Translations under genes and position numbers: made by a program
The notes under the pieces: model-generated
Told to the model about the DNA's origin: nothing
Database searches by the model: none
Seen by the model: the letters and a program-made list of their open reading frames with translations, nothing else
Shown here: positions 1 to 7,175 of the stretch, one piece after another
Position numbering within the stretch: the stretch's first letter is position 1
Layout of the letters: each line of letters begins with the position of its first letter
Origin: Demequina lignilytica
GTDB taxonomy: Bacteria; Actinomycetota; Actinomycetes; Actinomycetales; Demequinaceae
Reading direction: 5' to 3'
Length of the DNA: 64,000 nt
NCBI RefSeq assembly: GCF_030418305.1
Contig: NZ_JAUHPX010000006.1
Span: 62,001-126,000 of the forward strand

Positions 1-285
1 CGCGCACGCAACGGTGACGACGAGCATCGTCAACTCGCTCATCTCAAGGCTGCCTCGCATGGTGTTCATGGCCGCAAACACCGCGTTCTCGCCGCGGTCC
101 TTCTTGATGCGCTTGCCGGTCACTGAGAGCCACTCCATGATGTCGGCACGTCGGAACAGCGGGTTCGCGGCTGTTCCAGCAACGGCCTCAGGGAAGTCCT
201 CGGAACGACGACGCCAGTTGCTGACCGCACCGCGGGTGTAGCCGGTGAGCTCGGCGATATCGCTGGGCGACACGAGCCCTTCCAT
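1..285 (-). CDS. Truncated helix-turn-helix protein (N-terminus of a DNA methylase-like protein?)
   Basis: Reading on the minus strand from an ATG at 285 (GGAG ribosome site just upstream) gives MEGLVSPSDIAELTGYTRGAV followed by SNWRRR, then a second block ending LFRRADIMEWL. This is a MerR/excisionase-like helix-turn-helix that chooses DNA through a 'G.TR.AVSNWRRR' recognition helix. Known actinobacterial proteins with this opening often continue into an N6-adenine methylase domain, but the window ends after about 95 residues, so that part is inference. It starts 12 bases after the stop of the NYN gene upstream and is probably cotranscribed with it. The gene is cut by the window edge, not visibly broken. 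Confidence 0.6.
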   Translation of the reverse strand, partial: MEGLVSPSDIAELTGYTRGAVSNWRRRSEDFPEAVAGTAANPLFRRADIMEWLSVTGKRIKKDRGENAVFAAMNTMRGSLEMSELTMLVVTVACA

Positions 286-296
286 GGTGTTCTCCT

Positions 297-794
297 TCAC
301 GCTGCATCTCCCATTCGCGTCTGTCCCATACCGATGTAGCGCGTCTCCGCGGCGGCCATGCACAGCCGCGCCGCAACGCGGCCCCGATGTCCGACGACCG
401 TGACGCGCACTCCGTCAGCACCGAGCGCGTCGACCGCGTCGGTGAAGATCCCGTCCCCCGAGAAGAGCACCACTTCGTCGAACCGGGCGGCGATCTGCTC
501 CCCCTGGAGCACTTCGAGGAGTGCCAGGTCCGCACCGTCAGGACCGGACTTCACGAGCAGCCGCGCTCCAGGCCACGCGTCCGCGGTGGCGAGGAGCCCC
601 ACATGGCTGACACCGACCACCATCTGGTCGCTCGCGCCTCCGAGCTCGCGCACGACCACCTCGCGTGCCCAGCACGCGGCACTCGACGTCAGCACAGCAC
701 CCCCCACACAGTTCTCGATGTCGACCACGACCAGCCGCCGCCCACGAAGTGCGCGTCGCCTGACCGACCGACACTCGCCAGTCCTTGTGAACAT
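297..794 (-). CDS. NYN/PIN-like domain protein (putative RNase)
   Basis: A 165-residue protein. It opens with a hydrophobic strand ending in an acidic pair (VVVDIENCVGG), has a central GPDGADLALLEVL segment, then VVLFSGDGIFTDAV and VRVTVVGHRG. These are the acidic strand ends of the NYN branch of the PIN-like nuclease fold, which usually cuts RNA with bound metal. The ATG at 794 is preceded by a GGGGGG ribosome site. An in-frame ATG at 830 would add 12 residues but has a poorer site. It lies directly upstream of the truncated helix-turn-helix gene. Substrate unknown; fold assignment is from pattern only. Confidence 0.7.
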   Translation of the reverse strand: MFTRTGECRSVRRRALRGRRLVVVDIENCVGGAVLTSSAACWAREVVVRELGGASDQMVVGVSHVGLLATADAWPGARLLVKSGPDGADLALLEVLQGEQIAARFDEVVLFSGDGIFTDAVDALGADGVRVTVVGHRGRVAARLCMAAAETRYIGMGQTRMGDAA

Positions 795-1110
795 GCTACC
801 CCCCTCGTCCTCTGTAGATCGGGTTTTCATCTCTTGTCGTCACGATAGGCACGACCTCGCGCCATGTCAACCCGAAAATGCGATTCACAGCGCTGAGCGT
901 CACTATCGACCTAACAGATGCCTGCGAGCATGGCCCCTCGCGACAGCAGCGGAGGGCCGATCGGTTGGCCGCGACACGCGCGGCCGGGCTCTGCACATGC
1001 GAGGGCGGCCGTCACGTGCCAGGACCTGCGCCGTCGTTGGCCCTCCAGGGCCGAGCGACGCTCGAGCAGGACCCGCTGATGACGCCTCTCGGAGAGTTGT
1101 CCAGAAACTC

Positions 1111-1193
1111 ATTCATGCATGCACGTCTTCATGACAGCGTTCATCAACTCAGTTCTTCATGCATCCATCCAGGTGTTCATGCATGAATTCATA
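1111..1193. repeat. Left cluster of TTCATGCA-type repeats
   Basis: About six near-copies of (G)TTCATGCA or TTCAT in 83 bases, for example at 1112-1123, 1128-1133, 1139-1144, 1156-1167 and 1175-1193. Several contain the self-complementary word ATGCAT, and the last runs GTTCATGCATGAATTCAT. Clusters like this serve as iterons, partition sites or multi-copy operators in other replicons; which applies here is not visible. Confidence 0.7.
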
Positions 1194-1284
1194 CGTTTCT
1201 GTCCACGTTCGCGCGGTTGGCGGCTGCTGAATGCTCCGGCGAAGAGCCCCGTCACGCACCGCGGCTGTACCGGCATCGATCGAG

Positions 1285-1308
1285 GGCTGTACCGGGCCCG
1301 GTACAGCC
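1285..1308. promoter_or_regulatory. Perfect 24-bp palindrome with a third half-site
   Basis: The half-site GGCTGTACCGGG is followed at once by its exact reverse complement. A further copy of the 11-base core GGCTGTACCGG lies upstream in direct orientation at 1263-1273, 22 bp from the first. Such spacing of a palindrome plus an extra half-site suggests a dimeric protein binding cooperatively. It sits in the middle of the two TTCATGCA clusters. Confidence 0.65.
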
Positions 1309-1347
1309 AACGGCGAATCCGTGCCGGCGGCGCGGTCCGCGACGGGG

Positions 1348-1460
1348 CGTTCATGCACGAGTTCATGTGTTCGTGCACGAGTGCATGAACACATGCATGA
1401 ATTCACACAGGAATGTGTTCATTGGTGCGTTCATCCATGCAGACATTTCTTCATGAACTT
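1348..1460. repeat. Right cluster of TTCATGCA-type repeats
   Basis: Copies of GTTCATGCACGA and relatives at 1349-1360, 1361-1369, 1369-1380 (GTTCGTGCACGA), inverted copies at 1381-1390 and 1391-1405, and looser ones at 1418-1436 and 1449-1457. The cluster mirrors the one at 1111-1193 across the GC-rich palindromic core. Confidence 0.7.
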
Positions 1461-1773
1461 GTGGTCTCGCGCAGCACGGCCTGCGATTCACAGTCGCGCG
1501 CGACGCGGCCCGCCCGGCCCGGCCCTCCCCTGCCCATGGCTCGCGCCGACCGCTCCGGTCGATAGTTCGCACGCGGCCGCGTGCTGGGGCCCCGATGGGT
1601 CTGCTCGGCTTCGCGGCCCGGCAACGTGCGATGATCGGCACCGCGACGCGCGCGCAATCTCGCGACGTGGGACACGCTCGCGGATCGGCTCGCACGAGCG
1701 CCCACCGCTCTTGATGCCGACGACCGGCGAGTTCACCTTCCGCGGCGGCCCCCGCCCGCGTGTGCGGCGCTGC

Positions 1774-2031
1774 CTAGCGCTTCCGACGTGGAGAACCTGG
1801 TGCCCACCCGCCTTGGCTGGGCTGCGCATCGCCAGGGCGGGCCAGCGCCGCTTGGACTGCTCTCGCGATGCGCACTTCTTGCTCGTTGATCGGGTCTGCC
1901 TGTCCGGTGCGGATGCGGCTCCACAGTGCGGACCGGTGGTTGATCTGCAGGAGCCATGCGGGCATACCTTCTAGTGCTGCCGCTCGTTGGGGTTCGCTGC
2001 GTCCGGTGGCGCGGTCGTCGCGTTGGGTCAT
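1774..2031 (-). CDS. Small hypothetical protein, last gene of a four-gene operon
   Basis: An 85-residue charged protein (MTQRDDRATGRSEPQ...), with a helical middle ending EQEVRIARAVQAALA and a basic, proline-rich tail. No family recognised. Its ATG overlaps the stop of the HAD-like gene as ATGA, and a strong GGAGGTGA ribosome site lies inside the end of that gene, so translation is coupled. It is the last gene of the minus-strand operon 3503 to 1774. Confidence 0.55.
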   Translation of the reverse strand: MTQRDDRATGRSEPQRAAALEGMPAWLLQINHRSALWSRIRTGQADPINEQEVRIARAVQAALARPGDAQPSQGGWAPGSPRRKR

Positions 2032-2606
2032 TCGGTCACCTCCGACGCGCCTGGCGCGAGGAAGTTCTCGATCGCGTCAAGGTGCTCGGAGGTGAGGCCG
2101 CGCCTGCGGTCGGGGCTGATGATGAGCACGCGTTCGTCGAGCCAGTTGAGCCATTCTCCGAGCTCGGCGGCGCGCATCTTCTCGACCCATCGGGCGGCGT
2201 CGTCGTCCACCCACACGACACGCTTGTGAGTGCGTGTGGCCTCGTAGACGCGAGCCGCTTTCCACCACCCCGTCCACTGAAGCTCCTCGGGCAGGTCATG
2301 GCCCACGATCGGCCAGTCCTCGCCTAGCCCGATTACCGGGGCAAGTGAGGCGGCGGCGTCGTTTCGCCACGACGTGCACCATGTCATAGCCGTGTGGGGC
2401 ATCGCCTCGATCCGGCGCAGGCGGTCGATCACGGCGGTGGAGTGGGTCACGGTGACGGTGAAGCCCGCCCAGCGGATGGCGACGCGGTTCCTCTGCCATG
2501 ACTCGGCCGGCCAGTGCTCGAGGTCCGCAACGGTGTCGCCGAGGGCGCGGATCACACCGTCGACGTCTACGAGCACGAGCGCAGGCACTGGCGCGGTCTC
2601 ACTCAT
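2028..2606 (-). CDS. HAD-like phosphatase domain protein
   Basis: A 192-residue protein starting MSETAPVPALVLVDVDGVIRA. The hydrophobic strand followed by DVDG is the HAD motif I (nucleophile Asp and acid/base Asp). Later 'CTSWRNDAA' resembles the W-rich motif II region of the HAD branch found in RNA-repair proteins, and 'VVWVDDDAARW' supplies the acidic motif IV. It probably hydrolyses a phosphate ester; the substrate is not known. The ATG at 2606 overlaps the end of the upstream gene by 8 bases, and the stop overlaps the start of the next gene. Longer in-frame starts inside the upstream gene are unlikely. Confidence 0.75.
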   Translation of the reverse strand: MSETAPVPALVLVDVDGVIRALGDTVADLEHWPAESWQRNRVAIRWAGFTVTVTHSTAVIDRLRRIEAMPHTAMTWCTSWRNDAAASLAPVIGLGEDWPIVGHDLPEELQWTGWWKAARVYEATRTHKRVVWVDDDAARWVEKMRAAELGEWLNWLDERVLIISPDRRRGLTSEHLDAIENFLAPGASEVTE

Positions 2607-3036
2607 CCTCGGAGTGCGCTTCGGCGATGTCGAGAAGGAGTTGTGCCAGCGCTGGGAGCTTGTCGATGGCATTGATCGACACGGCGGGTGTCGCCTTGAC
2701 CCCGTAAGCCCGCGACGGGCCCGGCCCCGGTTTCGACAGGTGAGTGACGAACAGGTGGGCGTGGCCAACGTCCAGGAGCCAGGGCCGAATGCGAACCTCG
2801 ACCAGGCTTGGGCCGGCCGGAGCCTGGGCGGTGTGGGATCGCGGTAGGCACAGCACGGTCAGGAGGGGCTGCCAGACCCCGTCCAGTCGCAAGGCGTTGT
2901 GCTCGCCTCGGGGCCGTCGCAGGTACTGCATCTGTTTGCCGCGTCTAGCGTCCACGTAGTACTGGGTACCCGTGCGATTTACGAGCTCGTACAGGCCGGG
3001 CTCGACCCGCAAATCCACCCTGTCCCGCGCGGTCAC
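2599..3036 (-). CDS. Hypothetical protein, paralogue of the preceding operon gene
   Basis: A 145-residue protein from a GTG at 3036 whose GTGA overlaps the stop of the upstream gene. Shared landmarks with that gene are an N-terminal VDLR, then YYVDARRG followed by a basic strand, a VW..L block, and R.WLLDVGHAH near the middle. This indicates a tandem duplication with later divergence. Its C-terminal 40 residues are a different helical tail (INAIDKLPALAQLLLDIAEA). No known family recognised. Confidence 0.65.
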   Translation of the reverse strand: MTARDRVDLRVEPGLYELVNRTGTQYYVDARRGKQMQYLRRPRGEHNALRLDGVWQPLLTVLCLPRSHTAQAPAGPSLVEVRIRPWLLDVGHAHLFVTHLSKPGPGPSRAYGVKATPAVSINAIDKLPALAQLLLDIAEAHSEDE

Positions 3037-3503
3037 GGGCCCGCCGCGCCGGGTGAGGGATGAGGGCCGTCGAGGAAGTCGACCTCGTCGGCACGGCGGC
3101 TGCGCTCCGCTTCGGGTGGCATGTCGGCGAGGATCTCGATGCGCTCGGCGACGCGCTGCACCCACCACAGCAGATCGGGTCCGCCGGGATCGAAGGTGTA
3201 CTGGTGGCGGGAGCCGACCCGGAGCACCCATGGCCGCACGTCTGACCAGTCGACCTGCGCATCGTCAAGCTCACGCCCGCGCACGTCGTTGAGCCGCGGG
3301 CCGGACTCCACGTCTGTCAAGGCGACCCAGACGTCGTCCCAGCGGCCGCGGCCTGTGCGGCCCTGCCCGCGGGCACGGAACAGCAGCGGGCGCGCGCCTC
3401 GCGTATCGACGTAGTAGGCGGTGCTGGAGGAGGTGTAGATCGCCGCAAGGACCTTTGAGGTCCGCAGGTCCACCCACTCCGTACACCGCAACACACCTGC
3501 CAT
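3033..3503 (-). CDS. Hypothetical protein, first gene of overlapping operon
   Basis: A 156-residue protein starting MAGVLRCTEWVDLR at an ATG preceded by GGGAGGGAG. It has the same landmarks as the next gene: VDLR, AYYVDTRG, VWVAL, DVRPWVLRVGSRHQY. It ends with an acidic helix rich in Arg/Glu. No family recognised. First gene of the operon running 3503 to 1774; all four genes overlap by 4 to 8 bases, so their products are likely made in fixed ratio and may work together. Confidence 0.65.
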   Translation of the reverse strand: MAGVLRCTEWVDLRTSKVLAAIYTSSSTAYYVDTRGARPLLFRARGQGRTGRGRWDDVWVALTDVESGPRLNDVRGRELDDAQVDWSDVRPWVLRVGSRHQYTFDPGGPDLLWWVQRVAERIEILADMPPEAERSRRADEVDFLDGPHPSPGAAGP

Positions 3504-3548
3504 CTTTCGCTCCCTCCCCTGAAGCCACACACCAGCCCCACCGAGACC

Positions 3549-3578
3549 GTTCTAGGTCAACCCAATCGCGCGCGTCAA
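3549..3578 (-). promoter_or_regulatory. Predicted sigma-70-type promoter of the 3503-1774 operon
   Basis: On the minus strand TTGACG (3578-3573) and TAGAAC (3554-3549) are separated by 18 bases. The predicted start is about 40 bases before the first ATG of the operon. Confidence 0.55.
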
Positions 3579-3759
3579 CCCCCATATCGGCCATCTACCA
3601 GGCAATACTGTGGTAGTCGATCTCCGGGAGGCGACACCCCTCCAGCCGCCTGAAACGCGCCGCGCACAGGCGATTGCAGACTTCGACATTCGTGTGGTAC
3701 TCTTTCCACATTAAATTGGGCGTTTGGTGTGTCCACTTTTGCGATGCTAGCATTCGGGC

Positions 3760-4293
3760 ATGGACCGAGACTTCGTTGCGCCGTCAACCCGATCTCTCCC
3801 ACAACCCTCCTCCTTGGCGGCCTCTCCCCGTCCGGCTGCGGACTCGACGGCAGGGGGCCCGCTCGGGGTGGGGCTGGTGATGCGAACGTGGGGGGTGAAC
3901 CGCGCCGAGGCGCACCGAGTCGTTGCCCGAGCGGTCGATCTCGCGGCGCGCCGTGGCGTCGCCGCCGCGAGTGACAGTGAGTTGTTCGCGCAGGTGGTTC
4001 GCGCGGTCGCCAGGGAGACGCTCGGAGCTCCCGTCAGCGACCGGGAGCACGGCGGCGGCGAGACGCGGGCGCACCAGATGGACCACAAGAAGTACAAGCG
4101 CCGTGCGCAGGCGGTCCGTGACGCGTACGGCGTTGCCTACGTCGCGGGCTTGGCGCTGGTGAAGAAGTGTGCCGCCGAAGTCCAGTCGATGCCTGTGGGC
4201 GAGCGGGTGAGTATGCGGCGGCTGGTCGAGCAGGCCGCGACCGCGAAGTTCGGGCCACCGGTGCAGCCGCTGGCCTGGCCAGCCCGCCGGTGA
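3760..4293 (+). CDS. Hypothetical protein
   Basis: A 177-residue basic protein (MDRDFVAPSTRSLPQ...). Its first 35 residues look disordered (Pro/Ser/Ala). The rest is helical, with 'WGVNRAEAHRVVARAVDLAARRG' and 'QMDHKKYKRRAQAVRDAYG'. The arginine- and lysine-rich central helix suggests nucleic-acid contact, but no family is recognised. It is the first of three closely packed plus-strand genes: the next starts 2 bases after its stop. A weak upstream promoter (TTGCAG 3674-3679, 18-base spacer, TACTCT 3698-3703) may drive them. Confidence 0.55.
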   Translation: MDRDFVAPSTRSLPQPSSLAASPRPAADSTAGGPLGVGLVMRTWGVNRAEAHRVVARAVDLAARRGVAAASDSELFAQVVRAVARETLGAPVSDREHGGGETRAHQMDHKKYKRRAQAVRDAYGVAYVAGLALVKKCAAEVQSMPVGERVSMRRLVEQAATAKFGPPVQPLAWPARR

Positions 4294-4294
4294 G

Positions 4295-4669
4295 ATGTGC
4301 ACACCTCACGCCTCGGAGCCGGCCCGCCCGCTGACCAGCCTGGCCGCTGACGGCGCGGCCGATCTGACAGGCCCCAGTGGGCGGTCGCTTTGGGATGTAG
4401 TCGCCGCACTGCACGACGCAGGCGAGACCGACGTGGCGGCCGAGCTGCCCGACAGCGACACGTGCAGGCGGCTCCACGTCGATGAACCCTTCTTTGGCCC
4501 TGGCGTCAGCGTGAGCATCGTCGACCACCACATCACCTTCACCATCGCCACCACAGCCGCTGGCCAGCTGCGCCGCGATCTACCGGCGACGGTTCAGCCC
4601 GTCACCGCGGAGCCGACCGACCCGTCCACTACTCGCGACGACATCAACCCCATGGGAGGAAACGAATGA
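4295..4669 (+). CDS. Hypothetical protein
   Basis: A 124-residue acidic protein (MCTPHASEPARPLTS...) with a central helix 'SLWDVVAALHDAGETDVAAELPD' and a predicted beta hairpin 'VSVSIVDHHITFTIATT'. No family recognised. Its stop overlaps the ATG of the metallophosphoesterase gene as ATGA. The downstream gene's AGGAGG ribosome site lies within its last codons, so the pair is translationally coupled. Confidence 0.55.
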   Translation: MCTPHASEPARPLTSLAADGAADLTGPSGRSLWDVVAALHDAGETDVAAELPDSDTCRRLHVDEPFFGPGVSVSIVDHHITFTIATTAAGQLRRDLPATVQPVTAEPTDPSTTRDDINPMGGNE

Positions 4670-5448
4670 AGGTGGCACTGCTCGGAGACACCCACGGCAA
4701 TGAGGCGTGGATTCACTACGCGCTCGAGGTCTTTGCAGACGCAGGGCTCGACACGATCATCCAGGTCGGAGACCTGGGCGTCTGGCCCGGCACTGAAGCA
4801 TCGCGGAAGTGGAACCGGATCCAGACGACGCTCGAGGAACATGGGCAGACGATGTACGTCGCCCCTGGAAATCATGAGGACTACGACCAGGTCAGCCGCC
4901 TGAAGAGGCGCGATGACGGCTGGCTGCTGTTCCGAGACCGCATCCTGCTCGCACCGCGCGGCCACCGCACCGAGATGGGCGGACGCACGCTCGTGTGGAC
5001 AGGAGGTGCGGCTTCAGTCGATCGCGCCTACCGCCACTACCGCCAGACCATCACAGGGATGCGGACGTGGTGGCCTCAGGAGGAGATCAGCGACGCCGAC
5101 GTCCAGGCCACGACCTCTGGCGGGCATGCGGACATCATGGTCACGCATGATGCGCCGAACGGCGTGCCGTCGATCGCCGCGCGTATCGCCGGCAACCCCG
5201 GGTTCACCCTGTCTGACCTGCTCTACGCAGATGAGGTTCGCGCCCGCCTCACCGAGGCTTTCAAAGCTGTTCAACCAGCCCTTTTGCTCCACGGCCACTA
5301 CCATTTCAGCGTCGACGAACAGGTCGCGTTCGACGGGTTCAGCACCCGTGTGTTCGGTCTCGCGGGGGATGAGGACCCTATGTCGTTGGGGGTGCTTGAT
5401 CTTGAGTCGCTCACCCCGACGTTCCTCCCACCGCCGACAGCACTCTGA
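4666..5448 (+). CDS. Calcineurin-like metallophosphoesterase
   Basis: A 260-residue cytosolic enzyme with the full two-metal signature in order: GDTHGN (Asp8, His10), VGDLG (Asp36), GNHED (Asn69, His70), VTHDAP near 156 and HGHYHF near 210. Members cleave phosphomono- or diesters of nucleotides or nucleic acids; the substrate here is not evident. The ATG is preceded by AGGAGG at ideal spacing. It is the last of three packed genes with two unknown partners, which may be regulators or substrates. No signal peptide. Confidence 0.9.
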   Translation: MKVALLGDTHGNEAWIHYALEVFADAGLDTIIQVGDLGVWPGTEASRKWNRIQTTLEEHGQTMYVAPGNHEDYDQVSRLKRRDDGWLLFRDRILLAPRGHRTEMGGRTLVWTGGAASVDRAYRHYRQTITGMRTWWPQEEISDADVQATTSGGHADIMVTHDAPNGVPSIAARIAGNPGFTLSDLLYADEVRARLTEAFKAVQPALLLHGHYHFSVDEQVAFDGFSTRVFGLAGDEDPMSLGVLDLESLTPTFLPPPTAL

Positions 5449-5596
5449 GGCGGCGGTTGAGGGCCGAGAGTCGTGGATCGCTGAGCGCCCCCGGGCTCGG
5501 CGGCCAGAAAGCCATGTCACCACGGCACGGGTCGTTGTGCGGGCACGCGGAGCGCGCACCTCCGACTGTCACCGCCAGGGTTCCGCTCAGGCGTCC

Positions 5597-6877
5597 CTAG
5601 TGGCCTGCTCGAGCGGCGTTGGAGGCCCTCTCGATGTCCTCGAACAGGGCGTTGGCCTCCATCAGGTCCTCGAAGGTGAGCCGGTCTACCGCGACAGCCG
5701 CGGCGAGCGCGGTCTCGATGCGCTTGTACCGGGTGGGGTGTGCGGTCGTGACTGGGGTGGCCAGTTCATCGAGGGTTCTAGGGGCGGGGTTGGTGCAGTA
5801 CTCGGCTCCGCGGGTGTCGAAGTGTCTGTCGATGTAGTCGACGGTGTCGACCGCGACGCGCCGGTTCGGGCGTCGCGAGTAGATCTCTTCCAGCATGCGG
5901 ACCTCGTGGTCTGGGGTGATGTCTCCGGCGGGCTGGTCGGAGATGATGCACCAGAAGCACCGGCCGCACATCTTGAGGTGGGCGAAGTGGAATCGGCGCG
6001 GCGCGCAGGGGTAGTCCTCGTCCGGGCACGCGTGATCGGTGATCACTGCGCAGGCCGTGGCGATATCGCGGGCGATTCCAGCAAGCCCCTGAGTCGTCGT
6101 GTGGTCCCACTCTCCGACACACTCCAGTTCGCGCGCGACCGGGTCATCGGCGGCCTCGGCGAGGAGCCCTGCCAGCTCGCGGTGATCCGTTAGGCGTACG
6201 AGTGGCCCTCTCCCGTCGAGGACTCGCTCCTGGATGTCCGCGAGATGGGCGACGTACTCAAATCCGTCCACGGCGACGCCGGCGCACAGTTCGCGCACGA
6301 GCCGCGGACGTCGCGTACGTTCGCTCATCCGTTCAACCGCCTCGGCGTAGGCGACCAGGATTTCCGCAGGGTCGGCAGGAAGGTCGGTAGGGCTCGGAAT
6401 GCGGCAGTAGCCGTCGAGCCCAGCGATGGAGTCGCCGGTGTAGGCCCGCATGACCGTGATGGCCTTGACGTCGAGCTCCTCACGGATCGCATCCAAGAAC
6501 AAACTCGCGGCATGCTGCCCGACTTGCGGCAGCCAGTACTCATCGACGGTCGGGTCGTACACCGCCATGTGGAACACCTGCAGCGCGGGATCTGCGGTGG
6601 AGAGGATTCTCCAGTCCCACTCGACATCAGACATCGCATGGTCAAGGAGCCACCGGTGGCGTGGCGTGCGCGGGAAGTCCCGATCGCGCTCAAGCGCGCG
6701 AGTTGCCGGGTCCGTAGCCGCGACGATTGCCGTGATGAAGATGCCAGGCGGCAGCCGAAAGCCGCCTTCGTTCAGCGCTGCGGCTGCATCGGGCGAGGCG
6801 AGGCGCGCAGGCGAGGGCGACGGGTCCGGGTAGTTGTCGTTCGTGGGGTCGATGGGATGGTGGGAGTGACTAGGCAT
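5597..6877 (-). CDS. Hypothetical protein with a Cys/His cluster
   Basis: A 426-residue protein with a disordered N-terminus rich in Pro, Ser and His (MPSHSHHPIDPTNDNYPDPSP). The middle is helical. Around residues 290-315 a cluster reads HACPDEDYPC, then HFAHLKMCGRCFWC, giving five cysteines and several histidines that could hold one or two zinc ions. The C-terminus is helical. No family recognised. It is transcribed alone and converges with the metallophosphoesterase gene. Confidence 0.6.
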   Translation of the reverse strand: MPSHSHHPIDPTNDNYPDPSPSPARLASPDAAAALNEGGFRLPPGIFITAIVAATDPATRALERDRDFPRTPRHRWLLDHAMSDVEWDWRILSTADPALQVFHMAVYDPTVDEYWLPQVGQHAASLFLDAIREELDVKAITVMRAYTGDSIAGLDGYCRIPSPTDLPADPAEILVAYAEAVERMSERTRRPRLVRELCAGVAVDGFEYVAHLADIQERVLDGRGPLVRLTDHRELAGLLAEAADDPVARELECVGEWDHTTTQGLAGIARDIATACAVITDHACPDEDYPCAPRRFHFAHLKMCGRCFWCIISDQPAGDITPDHEVRMLEEIYSRRPNRRVAVDTVDYIDRHFDTRGAEYCTNPAPRTLDELATPVTTAHPTRYKRIETALAAAVAVDRLTFEDLMEANALFEDIERASNAARAGH

Positions 6878-7175
6878 CGGTGCTCTCCGGGCAACGCCAC
6901 TCGCGATTCAGCCTGCGCCCGGATCGCGGGTGGCAATCTCTGGGTCGCACGTGGCTCGAAGCGCCTTGGTCTCATCTGCTCAGCCGGAGCGCAGGTCCGG
7001 CCGTGCATCGACACGGGCCCCGTACCAGGGGCCGCTTGTCCCACGCTAGCGGCTGACGCGACGATCTGCCGGACCATTCGGCTGGGGTGTCCGATGTCCG
7101 AGCCTCGACATCTCCCGCGCATCCGCCGCCCGATGCGTCGCCCGATACGGGCCCGGCAACGTCAAGACTGGGCTC

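Larger units (their letters stand above)
795..1773. other. Gene-free stretch with repeat cluster
   Basis: Almost 1 kb without a convincing gene on either strand. Open frames here have no ribosome site and an arginine/alanine-rich composition typical of chance frames in GC-rich DNA. Its centre (about 1,110-1,460) is unusual: short TTCATGCA-like words, locally AT-richer than the surroundings, flank a GC-rich core with a perfect palindrome. The rest (795-1,100 and 1,465-1,773) shows nothing I can name. Confidence 0.6.

Noticed and set aside
1111..1460. CRISPR array
   Set aside because: The repeated words are only 6 to 12 bases, irregularly spaced and partly inverted; there are no constant-length spacers and no cas genes.
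1231..1974. 247-codon plus-strand frame across the repeat region
   Set aside because: It runs through the palindrome and repeats, has no ribosome site and overlaps the better-supported minus-strand gene at 1774-2031.
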